A stretch of 42,004 bases of DNA from Brasilonema sp. UFV-L1 (GCF_012912105.1 NZ_QMEA01000046.1:1-42004); one strand, 5' to 3'. Shown: positions 7,726 to 15,866, counted from the first letter of the stretch. Numbers and translations: made by a program. The notes: generated from the letters alone by a model not told the origin.

Positions 7726-9156
7726 ATGCTGGGAACAACGCTCCGAGGGCGCTACGAAATTGTCAGACAATTAGGAAAGGGAGGATTTAGTGAGACATTT
7801 TTGGCTTACGATAAGGATCTACCCGGAAAACCTTATTGCGTTGTCAAGCAACTCAAACCCCCTCTGACTGCTTCTTGGGCTTTGCAAACAGCGACGCGTT
7901 TATTTGATAGGGAAGCACAAGTTCTCTACAAGTTAGGTAACCATGACCAAATTCCGCGTCTTTTAGCTCACTTTGAAGAAAACGGGGAATTTTATTTAGT
8001 TCAAGAATATATAGAAGGGGATGTTCTCAGTAGAGAATTTGCACAAGGTAGACAGTGGAGTGCAGATGAAGTGATTACCTTTTTGCATGACATTTTAAAG
8101 ACATTAGAGTTTGTTCATCAGCAAAACGTTATTCATCGCGATATTAAACCGGCAAATTTAATCAGACGCGCGTTAGATAGAAAGCTAGTTTTAATCGATT
8201 TTGGAGCAGTCAAAGAAATCAATTCTTTGGGAGCTAACTCTCAAGGAAAAACAATTATTGGCACTCCTGGTTATATGCCAAGCGAACAAGTGACTGGTAA
8301 CCCACACTTTAGTAGCGATATTTATGCTTTGGGTATTACAGCTATCCAAGCTTTCACTGGAATTTTGCCTGAACAACTTCCAAAAAGTCCAGAAACTCAT
8401 GAAGTTGTTTGGCGACATTTGGTACAAGTTAAATCTGAGTTAGCAGATATTTTAGACAAAATGGTACGTTATGATTTTCGTCAGCGTTACCAGTCAGTGA
8501 ATGAGGTTTTACAAGCCCTTTCAAGCTTAGTTCCACAAACGAAACCCAAGTGGTGGCAAAATAGAAAACTTGTCTTGGCTTTGGTCTTGGTTATTATTGT
8601 ACCTTGTATACTCTTGTTGGTTCGTCCAGAAATAGGACAAATATTTGGTTTCTCACCTAATGATTCATCATTAACTAAGTATGATAGTTCTAACTTTTTT
8701 GGGATCAGGATGAAATATCCTAAAAGTTGGGGAATTCAAAAGATAGAAGATAGATTTACGGGTGATGTCGCTAAATTCTTTCCTCTTCAAAAGAGCGATT
8801 TAAAATCTTTGCAACCAGAACTATCTGTAGAAAAGCAAGATTTGAAAAAACCTATTTCATTGCCTGATTATACAAACTCAAGAGTTAATGAAATCACTCA
8901 GTTTTTAACAAATCCTAGAATTCATGATTCGCGTGCAACGAAACTGGCAAATCTTTCAGCGCATGAAGTTGTTTATACAGGAAAGCAAGAGCAACATCAT
9001 GTTAAAATGATGGCAGTGTGGACAGTCAAAGATAGCAAAGCGTATATCGTGACTTATACAGCGGAAGAAAGTCAATATGATGCTTTTTTAAAAACTGCAC
9101 AAGCAATGATTAATTCGTTGGAGATTCGGGAAAATACGCCCACGCCGTCCAGATAA
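7726..9156 (+). CDS. Membrane-anchored Ser/Thr protein kinase (Hanks type)
   Basis: A 476-residue kinase. The glycine loop LGKGGFSETF, the ATP lysine in CVVKQLK (about residue 41), the catalytic loop HRDIKPAN, DFGAVKE, and GTPGYMPSEQ in the activation/P+1 region are all intact, so it should be active. A single membrane segment (about residues 281-299) separates the cytoplasmic kinase from an outer domain of about 150 residues containing a FFGIRMKYPKSWGIQ motif, reminiscent of PsbP-like folds that follow many cyanobacterial kinases. I prefer the ATG at 7726 because AGGTGA at 7715-7720 is well placed for it; a GTG at 7717 would overlap that site. The ligand and targets are unknown. Confidence 0.92.
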   Translation: MLGTTLRGRYEIVRQLGKGGFSETFLAYDKDLPGKPYCVVKQLKPPLTASWALQTATRLFDREAQVLYKLGNHDQIPRLLAHFEENGEFYLVQEYIEGDVLSREFAQGRQWSADEVITFLHDILKTLEFVHQQNVIHRDIKPANLIRRALDRKLVLIDFGAVKEINSLGANSQGKTIIGTPGYMPSEQVTGNPHFSSDIYALGITAIQAFTGILPEQLPKSPETHEVVWRHLVQVKSELADILDKMVRYDFRQRYQSVNEVLQALSSLVPQTKPKWWQNRKLVLALVLVIIVPCILLLVRPEIGQIFGFSPNDSSLTKYDSSNFFGIRMKYPKSWGIQKIEDRFTGDVAKFFPLQKSDLKSLQPELSVEKQDLKKPISLPDYTNSRVNEITQFLTNPRIHDSRATKLANLSAHEVVYTGKQEQHHVKMMAVWTVKDSKAYIVTYTAEESQYDAFLKTAQAMINSLEIRENTPTPSR

Positions 9157-9174
9157 GTAGCTCAACCTAATTAA

Positions 9175-9230
9175 ACGTGAAATGTCATTGCGAGTGAAAC
9201 GGAGTGGAGCGAAGCAATCGCAAAGATTTT
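9175..9230. repeat. Dispersed TTGCGAGTG/GCAATCGCAA repeat
   Basis: An imperfect palindrome of the form cattgcgag...gcgaagcaatcgcaa, a type scattered in cyanobacterial intergenic regions. A related sequence (attgcgaatgaagcg) begins near 9938 on the other side of the Uma2 gene. Confidence 0.5.
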
Positions 9231-9288
9231 ATTTTATGTTTCTCAATGTTGACCTACTTATGTACTATCCTTAGTTGAGGTAATAACC

Positions 9289-9912
9289 ATGACTCAAGCT
9301 TTACCAAAAACCAAGCTAATAACCTTTGAAGAATTCCTAGCTTGGTATCCTGAAAATTCGCAACGTCGTTATGAATTATATGATGGAGTGATTGTAGAAA
9401 TGCCTTTGCCAAAAGGGAAACATGAAAGAGTTGTTGGGTTTTTAGCTTCCCAAACAACATCTGAATTTCTGCGGCTAAAGCTTCCGTACTTCATACCAAA
9501 AACTGTAATCATCAAACCACCTCTTCATGAATCTGGATACTCCCCAGATGTACTGATACTAAACAACGACAATCTTGTCAATGAGCCTGTATGGGAAGAT
9601 GAATCATTCATCACTCAGGCTGCATCAATATCTTTAGCGATTGAAGTTGTTAGCAGTAATTGGCGTGACGATTATCTCAAAAAATATGCTGATTATGAGG
9701 AAATGGGGATTCGTGAGTATTGGATCGTTGATTATGCTGCTTTGGGCGGAAGAGAGTTTATAGGAGATCCAAAACAACCTACTATTTTGGTTTGCTCATT
9801 GGATGAAGGTGAGTATCGAGTTACCAAGTTTCGAGGTGATGACCGTATTGTATCTCCCACGTTCCCAGAACTTACCTTAACTGCCCAACAGATTTTTAAT
9901 GCTGGCACATGA
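9289..9912 (+). CDS. Uma2 family (DUF820) restriction-endonuclease-fold protein
   Basis: A 207-residue member of a family greatly expanded in cyanobacteria, with a PD-(D/E)XK nuclease fold and mostly unknown function. The family hallmarks are seen in order: an N-terminal TFEEFLAWYPEN and YELYDGVIVEMP, then SPDVLIL with the conserved aspartate, then AIEVVSSNWRDDYLKKYADYEEMGIREYWIVDY, in which the acidic residue (IEV), the YLKKY lysines and the GIREYWIVD strand form the presumed active site. Length is typical. It stands alone, flanked on both sides by dispersed repeats, which fits a gene mobilised with repeat DNA. The substrate is unknown. Confidence 0.9.
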   Translation: MTQALPKTKLITFEEFLAWYPENSQRRYELYDGVIVEMPLPKGKHERVVGFLASQTTSEFLRLKLPYFIPKTVIIKPPLHESGYSPDVLILNNDNLVNEPVWEDESFITQAASISLAIEVVSSNWRDDYLKKYADYEEMGIREYWIVDYAALGGREFIGDPKQPTILVCSLDEGEYRVTKFRGDDRIVSPTFPELTLTAQQIFNAGT

Positions 9913-9934
9913 ATCCAAAATAGCGAAGATGAGT

Positions 9935-10030
9935 TGTCATTGCGAATGAAGCGTTAGCGCAGCGTGTCCCCTTGGGACTCAGCGGAATGTAGACCCCGAA
10001 GGGGGCTTCGCCCATTGCCCCAAAGATTTT
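9935..10030. repeat. GC-rich dispersed repeat after the Uma2 gene
   Basis: Contains gcgttagcgcagcgtgtcc followed by a small GGACTCAG-type hairpin and accccgaagggggcttcgccc. Related filler occurs near 5950 and 3010. No coding signal is seen. Confidence 0.45.
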
Positions 10031-10063
10031 CTTTGAGAAACTTGATATCAGCATACCTTGATG

Positions 10064-10417
10064 TCAAAAGTGAACGATGATTGAATCGCGAGTCATTTCA
10101 ATATAGGAATGACTAACAAATAGCTCACTTAAGAATTGCAAATTAGCTGCGAATATTGCCTCTAATTCTAGGTTACTAATATTACCTGTGGTAACAAGAA
10201 GTAATTTATAAGGCTCTTTAATCGTTAAAAAAGAATTTAAAAAATCAGAATCCTTGGTAATTACTATACGGTTATCCCGTATTGAAATGGAATTAATCTC
10301 TGTATCAGATGTCGCATTTTTGTGAGGTAAGTCTTTTGTATGAATTGTATCGTAACCAGCAGATTCCAGGAATCGAGCGAGTCGAACAGGTAATTGAGCG
10401 TCAACAAGAAATTTCAC
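10064..10417 (-). CDS. DUF5615 PIN-like protein, probable toxin component
   Basis: A 117-residue PIN-like protein of the DUF5615 family, related to Mut7-C and VapC ribonucleases. The acidic site is visible as FLVDAQLP (D6), SDTEIN (second acidic residues) and TKDSDFLNS (C-terminal acidic pair). Members are nearly always encoded next to a DUF433 protein, as here: the start codon overlaps the upstream stop by four bases (ATGA at 10414-10417), which implies translational coupling. By analogy it is the RNase-like toxin of a type II toxin-antitoxin pair. Toxicity is an inference; the family assignment is firm. Confidence 0.88.
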   Translation of the reverse strand: MKFLVDAQLPVRLARFLESAGYDTIHTKDLPHKNATSDTEINSISIRDNRIVITKDSDFLNSFLTIKEPYKLLLVTTGNISNLELEAIFAANLQFLSELFVSHSYIEMTRDSIIVHF

Positions 10418-10650
10418 GAGGCAATTTTATAGATACTTTTTACTTGGCTAAGGCGAACTGCAAACTGTAGAGCAGCTAAAATGTCTTCCCGCTCTAAATC
10501 CTCATAATCTGCTAAAATTTCATCTATTGTCATGCCAGAACTAAGCAATTCGAGAATTAATTCTACAGGATAACGAAGTCCTCTAATACAAGGCTTGCCG
10601 TGACACACGTCAGGATTATAGGTAATGCGTTGTAAAAGGTTAGTAGTCAT
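10414..10650 (-). CDS. DUF433 protein, probable antitoxin
   Basis: A 78-residue DUF433 protein with a winged-helix or helix-turn-helix fold. The diagnostic N-terminus ITYNPDVCHGKPCIRGLRYPVELILELL is followed by MTIDEILADYEDLEREDILAALQFA. These proteins pair with DUF5615 PIN-like proteins and are thought to bind DNA and neutralise the partner. It is the first gene of the two-gene unit, the usual antitoxin-first order, which would allow autoregulation. It lies 27 bp after the stop-proximal end of the cluster with the protease/TPR gene, on the same strand, so read-through is possible. Confidence 0.9.
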   Translation of the reverse strand: MTTNLLQRITYNPDVCHGKPCIRGLRYPVELILELLSSGMTIDEILADYEDLEREDILAALQFAVRLSQVKSIYKIAS

Positions 10651-10677
10651 ATTGTTTTTTTCGTAATTATATAAATA

Positions 10678-12924
10678 TCATTGACTGCGAGATGGGCGAG
10701 ATGTCAACTCCCTAATCTTAGGATTTTCTAAAAGCTTTTTCGCATCTGCTATTAGCTTATCGCCCCAGAATTGTTCTTTGAGAAACTTGACATCAGCATA
10801 CCTTTTGTCCAAACGCAAAACTGCTTGTGCCATCGTTAAACCCTGTTGCTGCTCTCCTTTACTATAAAGTGCCACTGCAAGGGCTAATTGAGGTTCTACT
10901 AATTTGCTGTTATTATTAATCACAGTTTGAAACTGACGCGTAGCTGCTTCTATATCTCCTTGTTCGTATTTGATTAACCCAATGTGGTAGTAGGCAAGTG
11001 CATTTTTGGGGTCTAACTGAATTACCTGGTTAAAATCTGCCAGGGCTGCTTGCTTGTCTCCCGACTCAGCGCGGAGAATACCCCTGTTGTTGTAGGCACT
11101 TGCATCTTTGGGGTCTAACTGAATTGCTTGGTTCAAATCTGCCAGGGCTGCTTGCTTGTCTCCCAAATCAGCGCGGAGAACACCCCTGTTGTAGTAGGCA
11201 GGTGCATATTTGGGGTCTAACTGAATTGCCTGGTTAAAATCTGCCAGGGCTGCTTGCTTGTCTCCCAAATCAGCGCGGAGAACACCCCTGTTGTAGTAGG
11301 CATCTGCATATTTGGGGTTTAACTGAATTGCCTGGTTATAATCTGCCAGGGCTGCTTGCTTGTCTCCCGATTGATAGCGGAGAACACCCCTGTTGTAGTA
11401 GGCTTTTGCATATTTGGGGTCTAACTGAATTGCCTGGTTATAATCTGCCAGGGCTGCTTGCTTGTCTCCCAAATCAGCGCGGAGATTACCCCTGTTGTTG
11501 TAGGCAGGTGCATATTTGGGGTCTAACTGAATTGCGGAGTTAAAATCTGCCAGGGCTGCTTGCTTGTCTCCCGACTCCTTGCGGAGAATACCCCTGTTGT
11601 TGTAGGCAGGTGCATATTTGGGGTCTAACTGAATTGCGGAGTTAAAATCTGCCAGGGCTGCTTGCTTGTCTCCCGACTCCTTGCGGAGAATACCCCTGTT
11701 GTTGTAGGCAGGTGCATATTTGGGGTCTAACTGAATTGCGGTGTTAAAATCTGCCAGGGCTGCTTGCTTGTCTCCCGACTCATAGCGGAACTTACCCCTG
11801 TTGTTGTAGGCAGTTGGATCTTTGGGATCTAACTGAATTGCCTGGTTAAAATCTGCCAGCGCTGCTTGCTTGTCTCCCGACTCATAGCGGAGAACACCCC
11901 TGTTGGTGTAGGCTTTTGCATTTTTAGGACTGAGTTGCAGCATCTTGTTAATGTCCTCAAGAGCTGCCCGGTACTTTTTCAGATAATAGTAAGCTTTACC
12001 TCGTCCGTAGTAAGCATCAGGATTGTTGGGATTAATCAGCAAAGCTTGGTTGTAATCAGCGATCGCTCCTTGGTAGTCTTTTCTATTTGCCTTCGCTCCC
12101 CCCAAGCTGATAAATTCCTCAGCACTCCTTTGTCTTGCAACCGCTGGCGTTTTTCTTGTATTTGCTTGTCCTGCACTAGCGACATTAGGTTTAGCATTTG
12201 GTTGTTGTGCAGTAGTTGGCGAACCCGCCGGACGATTTCGGGCTGTTAGAAACATGTTAATTGGAATTCCCAACCGCAAAACTGACAACAGAGTCCCTTC
12301 TTTACTGACTTCGCTTTTAGCAGCTGCGTTAATTCCCACCACACGACCATTTTCATCTAACACCGGACCCCCACTCATTCCGGGTATCGCCTCGTTGTTA
12401 TAAACCAAACCATAGCCCTTTTCTGGGTTTTTGATCAGACTTCTAATGATTCCAGGAGGAGTAATTTGATAACTGCGTTCCTTGGTTATGCCAGCTAAAC
12501 TATCAGCCCAACCTACCACATAAACTGTCATGCCTTGCCTCATTTGGTCAGAGTTACCTAAATTAGCAAGGCGGTAATTTTTCTTGCTTGTGAACTGCAA
12601 TTCTGCTAAGTCCAACCCAGGTAGTTCTCGCCTGCGGGAAACTGGATAGCGACTTCCATCAGGTGTTTGAATTTCATATTTCCCATCGTTAGCCACCACG
12701 TGTTGATTGGTAATCACAAAATAAGTGTCACCTTTACGTTCAAAAATCACCCCAGAGCCAATACCTTCACCAGTAATGAGAACGGTAAATTCTTTCGCAA
12801 TATCGCTGATTTGCGTTGGGGATAATGCGACAGCGAGTTGAGGTTGCACCATTACGACTGCTGCACCCATCAGCACCGGTGGTAGATGACGAGAAAAGAA
12901 ATTCATATTTAAATTTTGCCCCAA
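10678..12924 (-). CDS. Secreted trypsin-like serine protease fused to 13 TPRs
   Basis: A 748-residue protein. An N-terminal hydrophobic segment (about residues 13-34) ending at VALS suggests export to the periplasm. The trypsin-like domain (about 40-230) keeps the catalytic triad: H75 (TNQHVV), D105 (LDLAEL) and S184 (GMSGGPV). A low-complexity linker follows, then 13 TPRs (about 267-705). Units 3 to 11 are 34 residues each and nearly identical, with the core SGDKQAALADFNQAIQLDPKY. ATG codons at residues 1 and 7 are both possible starts. It belongs to the reverse-strand cluster with a second protease and a COP23 protein. Its substrate is unknown; the TPRs probably dock partner proteins. Confidence 0.92.
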   Translation of the reverse strand: MGQNLNMNFFSRHLPPVLMGAAVVMVQPQLAVALSPTQISDIAKEFTVLITGEGIGSGVIFERKGDTYFVITNQHVVANDGKYEIQTPDGSRYPVSRRRELPGLDLAELQFTSKKNYRLANLGNSDQMRQGMTVYVVGWADSLAGITKERSYQITPPGIIRSLIKNPEKGYGLVYNNEAIPGMSGGPVLDENGRVVGINAAAKSEVSKEGTLLSVLRLGIPINMFLTARNRPAGSPTTAQQPNAKPNVASAGQANTRKTPAVARQRSAEEFISLGGAKANRKDYQGAIADYNQALLINPNNPDAYYGRGKAYYYLKKYRAALEDINKMLQLSPKNAKAYTNRGVLRYESGDKQAALADFNQAIQLDPKDPTAYNNRGKFRYESGDKQAALADFNTAIQLDPKYAPAYNNRGILRKESGDKQAALADFNSAIQLDPKYAPAYNNRGILRKESGDKQAALADFNSAIQLDPKYAPAYNNRGNLRADLGDKQAALADYNQAIQLDPKYAKAYYNRGVLRYQSGDKQAALADYNQAIQLNPKYADAYYNRGVLRADLGDKQAALADFNQAIQLDPKYAPAYYNRGVLRADLGDKQAALADLNQAIQLDPKDASAYNNRGILRAESGDKQAALADFNQVIQLDPKNALAYYHIGLIKYEQGDIEAATRQFQTVINNNSKLVEPQLALAVALYSKGEQQQGLTMAQAVLRLDKRYADVKFLKEQFWGDKLIADAKKLLENPKIRELTSRPSRSQ
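11002..11919 (-). repeat. Nine tandem 102-bp units encoding TPRs
   Basis: The 102-bp period is exact and in frame, each unit carrying the CTGCCAGGGCTGCTTGCTTG core on the + strand. Units 5 and 6 of the TPR array encode identical 34-residue blocks (APAYNNRGILRKESGD...), which indicates recent duplication or gene conversion. Copy number is likely to vary between strains. Confidence 0.95.
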
Positions 12925-12973
12925 TAATCGTTATATCAAAATTAGTAGTATCAAGTTCGCTTAATTGCTTATA

Positions 12974-13075
12974 AATCCCTCTGAACCCCACCCCGGTTTT
13001 GTCTGGTGCCAAAACCGCCCCTCCCCTTGGTAAGGGGAGGGGACGTAAAGCTACGCTTTACGGGGGTGGGGTTCT
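12974..13075. repeat. 102-bp multi-hairpin repeat, copy 1
   Basis: Flanked by the 11-bp inverted repeat AACCCCACCCC / GGGGTGGGGTT. Inside are three further palindromes: CGGTTTTG/CAAAACCG, CCCCTCCCCTT/AAGGGGAGGGG and GTAAAGC/GCTTTAC. It is intergenic, just upstream of the protease/TPR gene. Confidence 0.9.
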
Positions 13076-13076
13076 G

Positions 13077-13189
13077 TCTCGTTCCTTGTCTCTGGCAAGG
13101 AATGCAGTAATGGAGGCAGAGCCTCCTGAGCTACTACCAGGCTCCAGCCTCCAGAATTGCATTCCCAGGCGCTTTGCCTGGGAACGAGA
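13077..13189. repeat. 113-bp palindromic repeat element
   Basis: Ends are TCTCGTTCC (13077-13085) and GGAACGAGA (13181-13189). Internal small palindromes include GGAGGC/GCCTCC and CCCAGGC/GCCTGGG. This looks like a dispersed cyanobacterial miniature element. It lies between the two 102-bp repeats, and its right part encodes the last residues of the protease on the reverse strand. Confidence 0.8.
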
Positions 13190-14072
13190 GTGAACGAGAG
13201 TGACTGCGGGAATCCCTCTGAACCCCACCCCGGTTTTGTCTAACGCCAAAACCGCCCCTCCCCTTGGTAAGGGGAGGGGACGTAAAGCTACGCTTTACGG
13301 GGGTGGGGTTCTTCGCATTTTTCCATGTCTCAATCGGAATCCCCCAGCTAGATTTACTCATTTTCTCTCGCAAAGGTTGTTCCGGCTCAGTTCCATCCTG
13401 ATAAACATATGGATTACCCCACAGAGGTTCAGCGTGCATTCCATTAATAGCTACTACCTCACCAAAGCGATTGAGCAGTGGTCCTCCACTCATCCCTTTT
13501 TGCAAATCATTAGTATATCCAATTCGGTATCCACCCTCTAAAGCTTTCTTTAGAATCAGAGAAACTTTACCAGTTTTAAAAACAAATCCCTGGTCTTGAT
13601 CTGTGTCAAAATCAAAGGGAAATCCAGCTGCAAATACCTCATTGCCTACACTCAGATTTGATGCAGAACCCAAAGAGGCGATCGCATAGCTGACTTTAAG
13701 ACTGCGAAACTGCAAAACAGCCAAATCATTGTTTTTAAAGTAAGGAGCAGAGTCTTTGGTGCTAGGAACATCAGCCACATACACGTGAGCGTCGGGGGTT
13801 TGAATTTGATAGGGAGGTTTGCCTGATTTGAGTACATGAGCATTCGTCAGTACTGTATACACTGAACCTTGTTTGTGAATCAGAATACCTGATCCGAGAA
13901 AGTTTTTTGACAAAACTTTAACTGTAATCGACTTAGCTTTGTATTGCAGTTGGTTTCCCAAACGTTGGGTTAAGGGTTGCTCAACACAAACCCCGACATT
14001 CGGTGCTGATGCTACCGAGGAGATTGATAAACTACCAATACAGGCAACCAGTAGAAGTAAGCGCCATTGCAT
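13134..14072 (-). CDS. Trypsin-like serine protease with repeat-derived C-terminus
   Basis: A 312-residue protein with a clear signal peptide (residues 1 to about 23, ending VASA). The trypsin-like domain has H79 (TNAHVL), D116 (NNDLAVLQF) and S195 (KGMSGGPLL), so it should be catalytic in the periplasm. From about residue 254 onward the protein is encoded by the 102-bp repeat and part of the adjacent 113-bp element, so roughly 58 C-terminal residues are read from repeat DNA and the ancestral stop has been lost. It starts 22 bp after the COP23 gene and is probably cotranscribed with it. It resembles the protease domain of the next gene downstream. Confidence 0.88.
   Translation of the reverse strand: MQWRLLLLVACIGSLSISSVASAPNVGVCVEQPLTQRLGNQLQYKAKSITVKVLSKNFLGSGILIHKQGSVYTVLTNAHVLKSGKPPYQIQTPDAHVYVADVPSTKDSAPYFKNNDLAVLQFRSLKVSYAIASLGSASNLSVGNEVFAAGFPFDFDTDQDQGFVFKTGKVSLILKKALEGGYRIGYTNDLQKGMSGGPLLNRFGEVVAINGMHAEPLWGNPYVYQDGTEPEQPLREKMSKSSWGIPIETWKNAKNPTPVKRSFTSPPLTKGRGGFGVRQNRGGVQRDSRSHSRSLSFPGKAPGNAILEAGAW
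13211..13312. repeat. 102-bp multi-hairpin repeat, copy 2, within a coding region
   Basis: Same orientation as copy 1 and identical apart from four bases near the middle (TGGT in copy 1, TAAC in copy 2). It lies inside the 3' end of the trypsin-like protease gene, so its reverse strand is read as PTPVKRSFTSPPLTKGRGGF. Confidence 0.9.
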
Positions 14073-14094
14073 GTCAGTTTAGTTTGCAATTTGC

Positions 14095-14751
14095 TTAACA
14101 TTTCCAAAGAGGTTGTCCTGCTGGACAAGATGTGCGTGTCGTCCCTGTACCTTCCATCTTAGAAAGGAGCTTTTGGACATCAAGGTAGGCTGCGTCTTTT
14201 TCTGAGGAAACAACATCTGTGCTGCTCGTACCTCCACCCAGTTCAACGATTCCAGGACTAACCGCACTCCGACCATATTGCAGTTGTTGTAGAATATCCT
14301 CAGGATTTTTACCAGGCTTGAGAGTAAGCAATACTCCGTCAGGCAAACAAGGACCACCTTTTTCACTAGCAACGCATAATACAGGTTGACGCTCAGACTT
14401 ACCAGCTCGCAGAAAATTTAGCGTGCCATTGTCATAGAATCTTTGAAATCTGGCAGATATATCTTCACAGCGCTTTTCAGGAATCCAAGGAGGAGCAAAT
14501 CCTGCATCAACCCAGCGAATCATTGGGATGTTTCCCCGTTTAGTGTTAACAAATGTTGCTGGAACACCTTTGCTCATTCCGCAGAAGAACTTTTGGTTTT
14601 GAGCATAACTTGGCTGAGTCAGAGTTGCAGTCGAGGTAATGGTGAAGGCGATCGCGTAGAGAGTTGTACTTTTACAGGCGATAAGCCGGAAGCTTGACGC
14701 AAGGCGTATCGCATTGGATTTGTCGGCAAATAAACTGAGTTTCATAGTCAT
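14095..14751 (-). CDS. COP23-domain protein
   Basis: A 218-residue exported protein. The COP23 domain (named after a circadian oscillating polypeptide of Cyanothece) is recognisable from FFCG near its start, VPATFVNTKRGNIPMIRWVD, and paired cysteines in RCEDIS, VLCVA, GPCLPDG and the C-terminal CPAGQPLWKC. A hydrophobic stretch ending PSYAQ gives a signal peptide. The frame is open to 14829, but ATGs at 14751 and 14745 fit a normal signal sequence better; the extra upstream residues are charged and AT-rich. Its molecular role is unknown. Two trypsin-like proteases follow in the same orientation, 22 bp away for the first. Confidence 0.8.
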   Translation of the reverse strand: MTMKLSLFADKSNAIRLASSFRLIACKSTTLYAIAFTITSTATLTQPSYAQNQKFFCGMSKGVPATFVNTKRGNIPMIRWVDAGFAPPWIPEKRCEDISARFQRFYDNGTLNFLRAGKSERQPVLCVASEKGGPCLPDGVLLTLKPGKNPEDILQQLQYGRSAVSPGIVELGGGTSSTDVVSSEKDAAYLDVQKLLSKMEGTGTTRTSCPAGQPLWKC

Positions 14752-14870
14752 TTCAATCTTTATGAAACTATATTTAAATATTCGCTGATCGTTAGTTATT
14801 TTCCTAACTTTATCAAACCATAAGTACAATACGAGTACAAGTAAGCAATAGAAACGCCCTTATTTATTTC

Positions 14871-15063
14871 AGGACTTACGCACGAACAACGTAATCAGGA
14901 CTTACGCAAAAATAACGCAATTGGAGTCCGCAGCGACCGGAGGGAAGCAATCGCAAAGCCTTATTTTTCGTCGCGAGTGCGTAAGTCCTAGTAATCATAG
15001 TCCGCAGCGACCGGAGGGAAGCAATCGCAACCCACTGTTTTTAGTAGCGCCTGCGTAAGTCCT
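14871..15063. repeat. Compound miniature element with TGCGTAAGTCCT termini
   Basis: AGGACTTACGCA occurs at 14871 and 14897, and its complement TGCGTAAGTCCT at 14978-14989 and 15052-15063. A 32-bp core beginning AGTCCGCAGCGACCGG is present twice, identically, at 14925-14956 and 14999-15030. It reads as a MITE with a partial internal duplication. No gene occupies 14752-15233. Confidence 0.8.
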
Positions 15064-15233
15064 ATATTTTAGAGAGTGCTGTCTTCTTCACAAAAATCCC
15101 TCTATCAATTCTTGCAAAGATTACTAACTATTTATTACAGGAGGTTGTGAAACCATAGAAGTTTTTCTTTCTCTAAAATTTTACTAAGAAAAGTTGCATT
15201 TATAATACAATTGTTATTAACAATCAAAGATAT

Positions 15234-15866
15234 TTATGACATAATTTGACCTATCTTTTTTAGGACACGCAAAATGTCTTGTATTTGCTCACGACGCGGG
15301 ATGAGAAGAGAGTAGATATCAGATAAATCGTACTGAGGCTGATTGTGAGTTGCAAGTTTGATAAATTGAAACTCGTCTCCATTCGTAATCATTCCATAAA
15401 CAAAACGTTCTGGATGAGGATTTGCCATCATATATGTCAGAACTTGGGGAAGGGCGACAGTAAAAGCAATAGTTGATTTAGATTCAACGACTAATACCCA
15501 AAATTGCTGTTGAATAATTAAAGTGTCAATCCGTCCCCGTAATACTTCGTCTTTTTCTTGGAAAACGATTTCAACTTCCGGCTCAGTAGTCACAAAGAAA
15601 GGTTCATCATACAAACCAGCTAATGTTAGTAAGGGAGAAATTAACAACTGATTAACAGTCCCTTCTGCTAGAGAACCCCTTTCTCGATGACGATAAAATC
15701 GATTTTTAATTTGTTCTAAAATCTTGATTTCTTGATTGGTGAGTTCGGGTAAATCCTGTGTCCATTCCTGGAAAAAGTCATCATCCTGTGTAGGAACAAG
15801 ATTAAATCTCTCCTTTAAATCAAGTAGAGTGTTGATAGTTTTTGATATTGCGCGAGTTTGAACCAT
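15234..15866 (-). CDS. Restriction-endonuclease-like (type I R N-terminal) protein
   Basis: A 210-residue protein with a PD-(D/E)XK nuclease core like that at the N-terminus of type I restriction HsdR subunits. D114 (GRIDTL) and the E128-S-K130 motif (VVESK) form the expected catalytic set, preceded by the helix SLAEGTVNQLLISPLL. HsdR motor domains, HsdM and HsdS are absent, so this is a stand-alone member and not a full restriction system. The frame is open up to 15971, but that longer start would run through the psbA terminator, so the ATG at 15866 is preferred. Such genes are abundant in cyanobacteria and of unknown function. Confidence 0.82.
   Translation of the reverse strand: MVQTRAISKTINTLLDLKERFNLVPTQDDDFFQEWTQDLPELTNQEIKILEQIKNRFYRHRERGSLAEGTVNQLLISPLLTLAGLYDEPFFVTTEPEVEIVFQEKDEVLRGRIDTLIIQQQFWVLVVESKSTIAFTVALPQVLTYMMANPHPERFVYGMITNGDEFQFIKLATHNQPQYDLSDIYSLLIPRREQIQDILRVLKKIGQIMS

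Noticed and set aside
11002-11919. Regular 102-bp repeats considered as a CRISPR array
   Set aside because: The units are contiguous without spacers, in frame and encode TPRs.
15234-15866. Complete type I restriction system
   Set aside because: Only the nuclease-like domain is present; no HsdM, HsdS or helicase part nearby.
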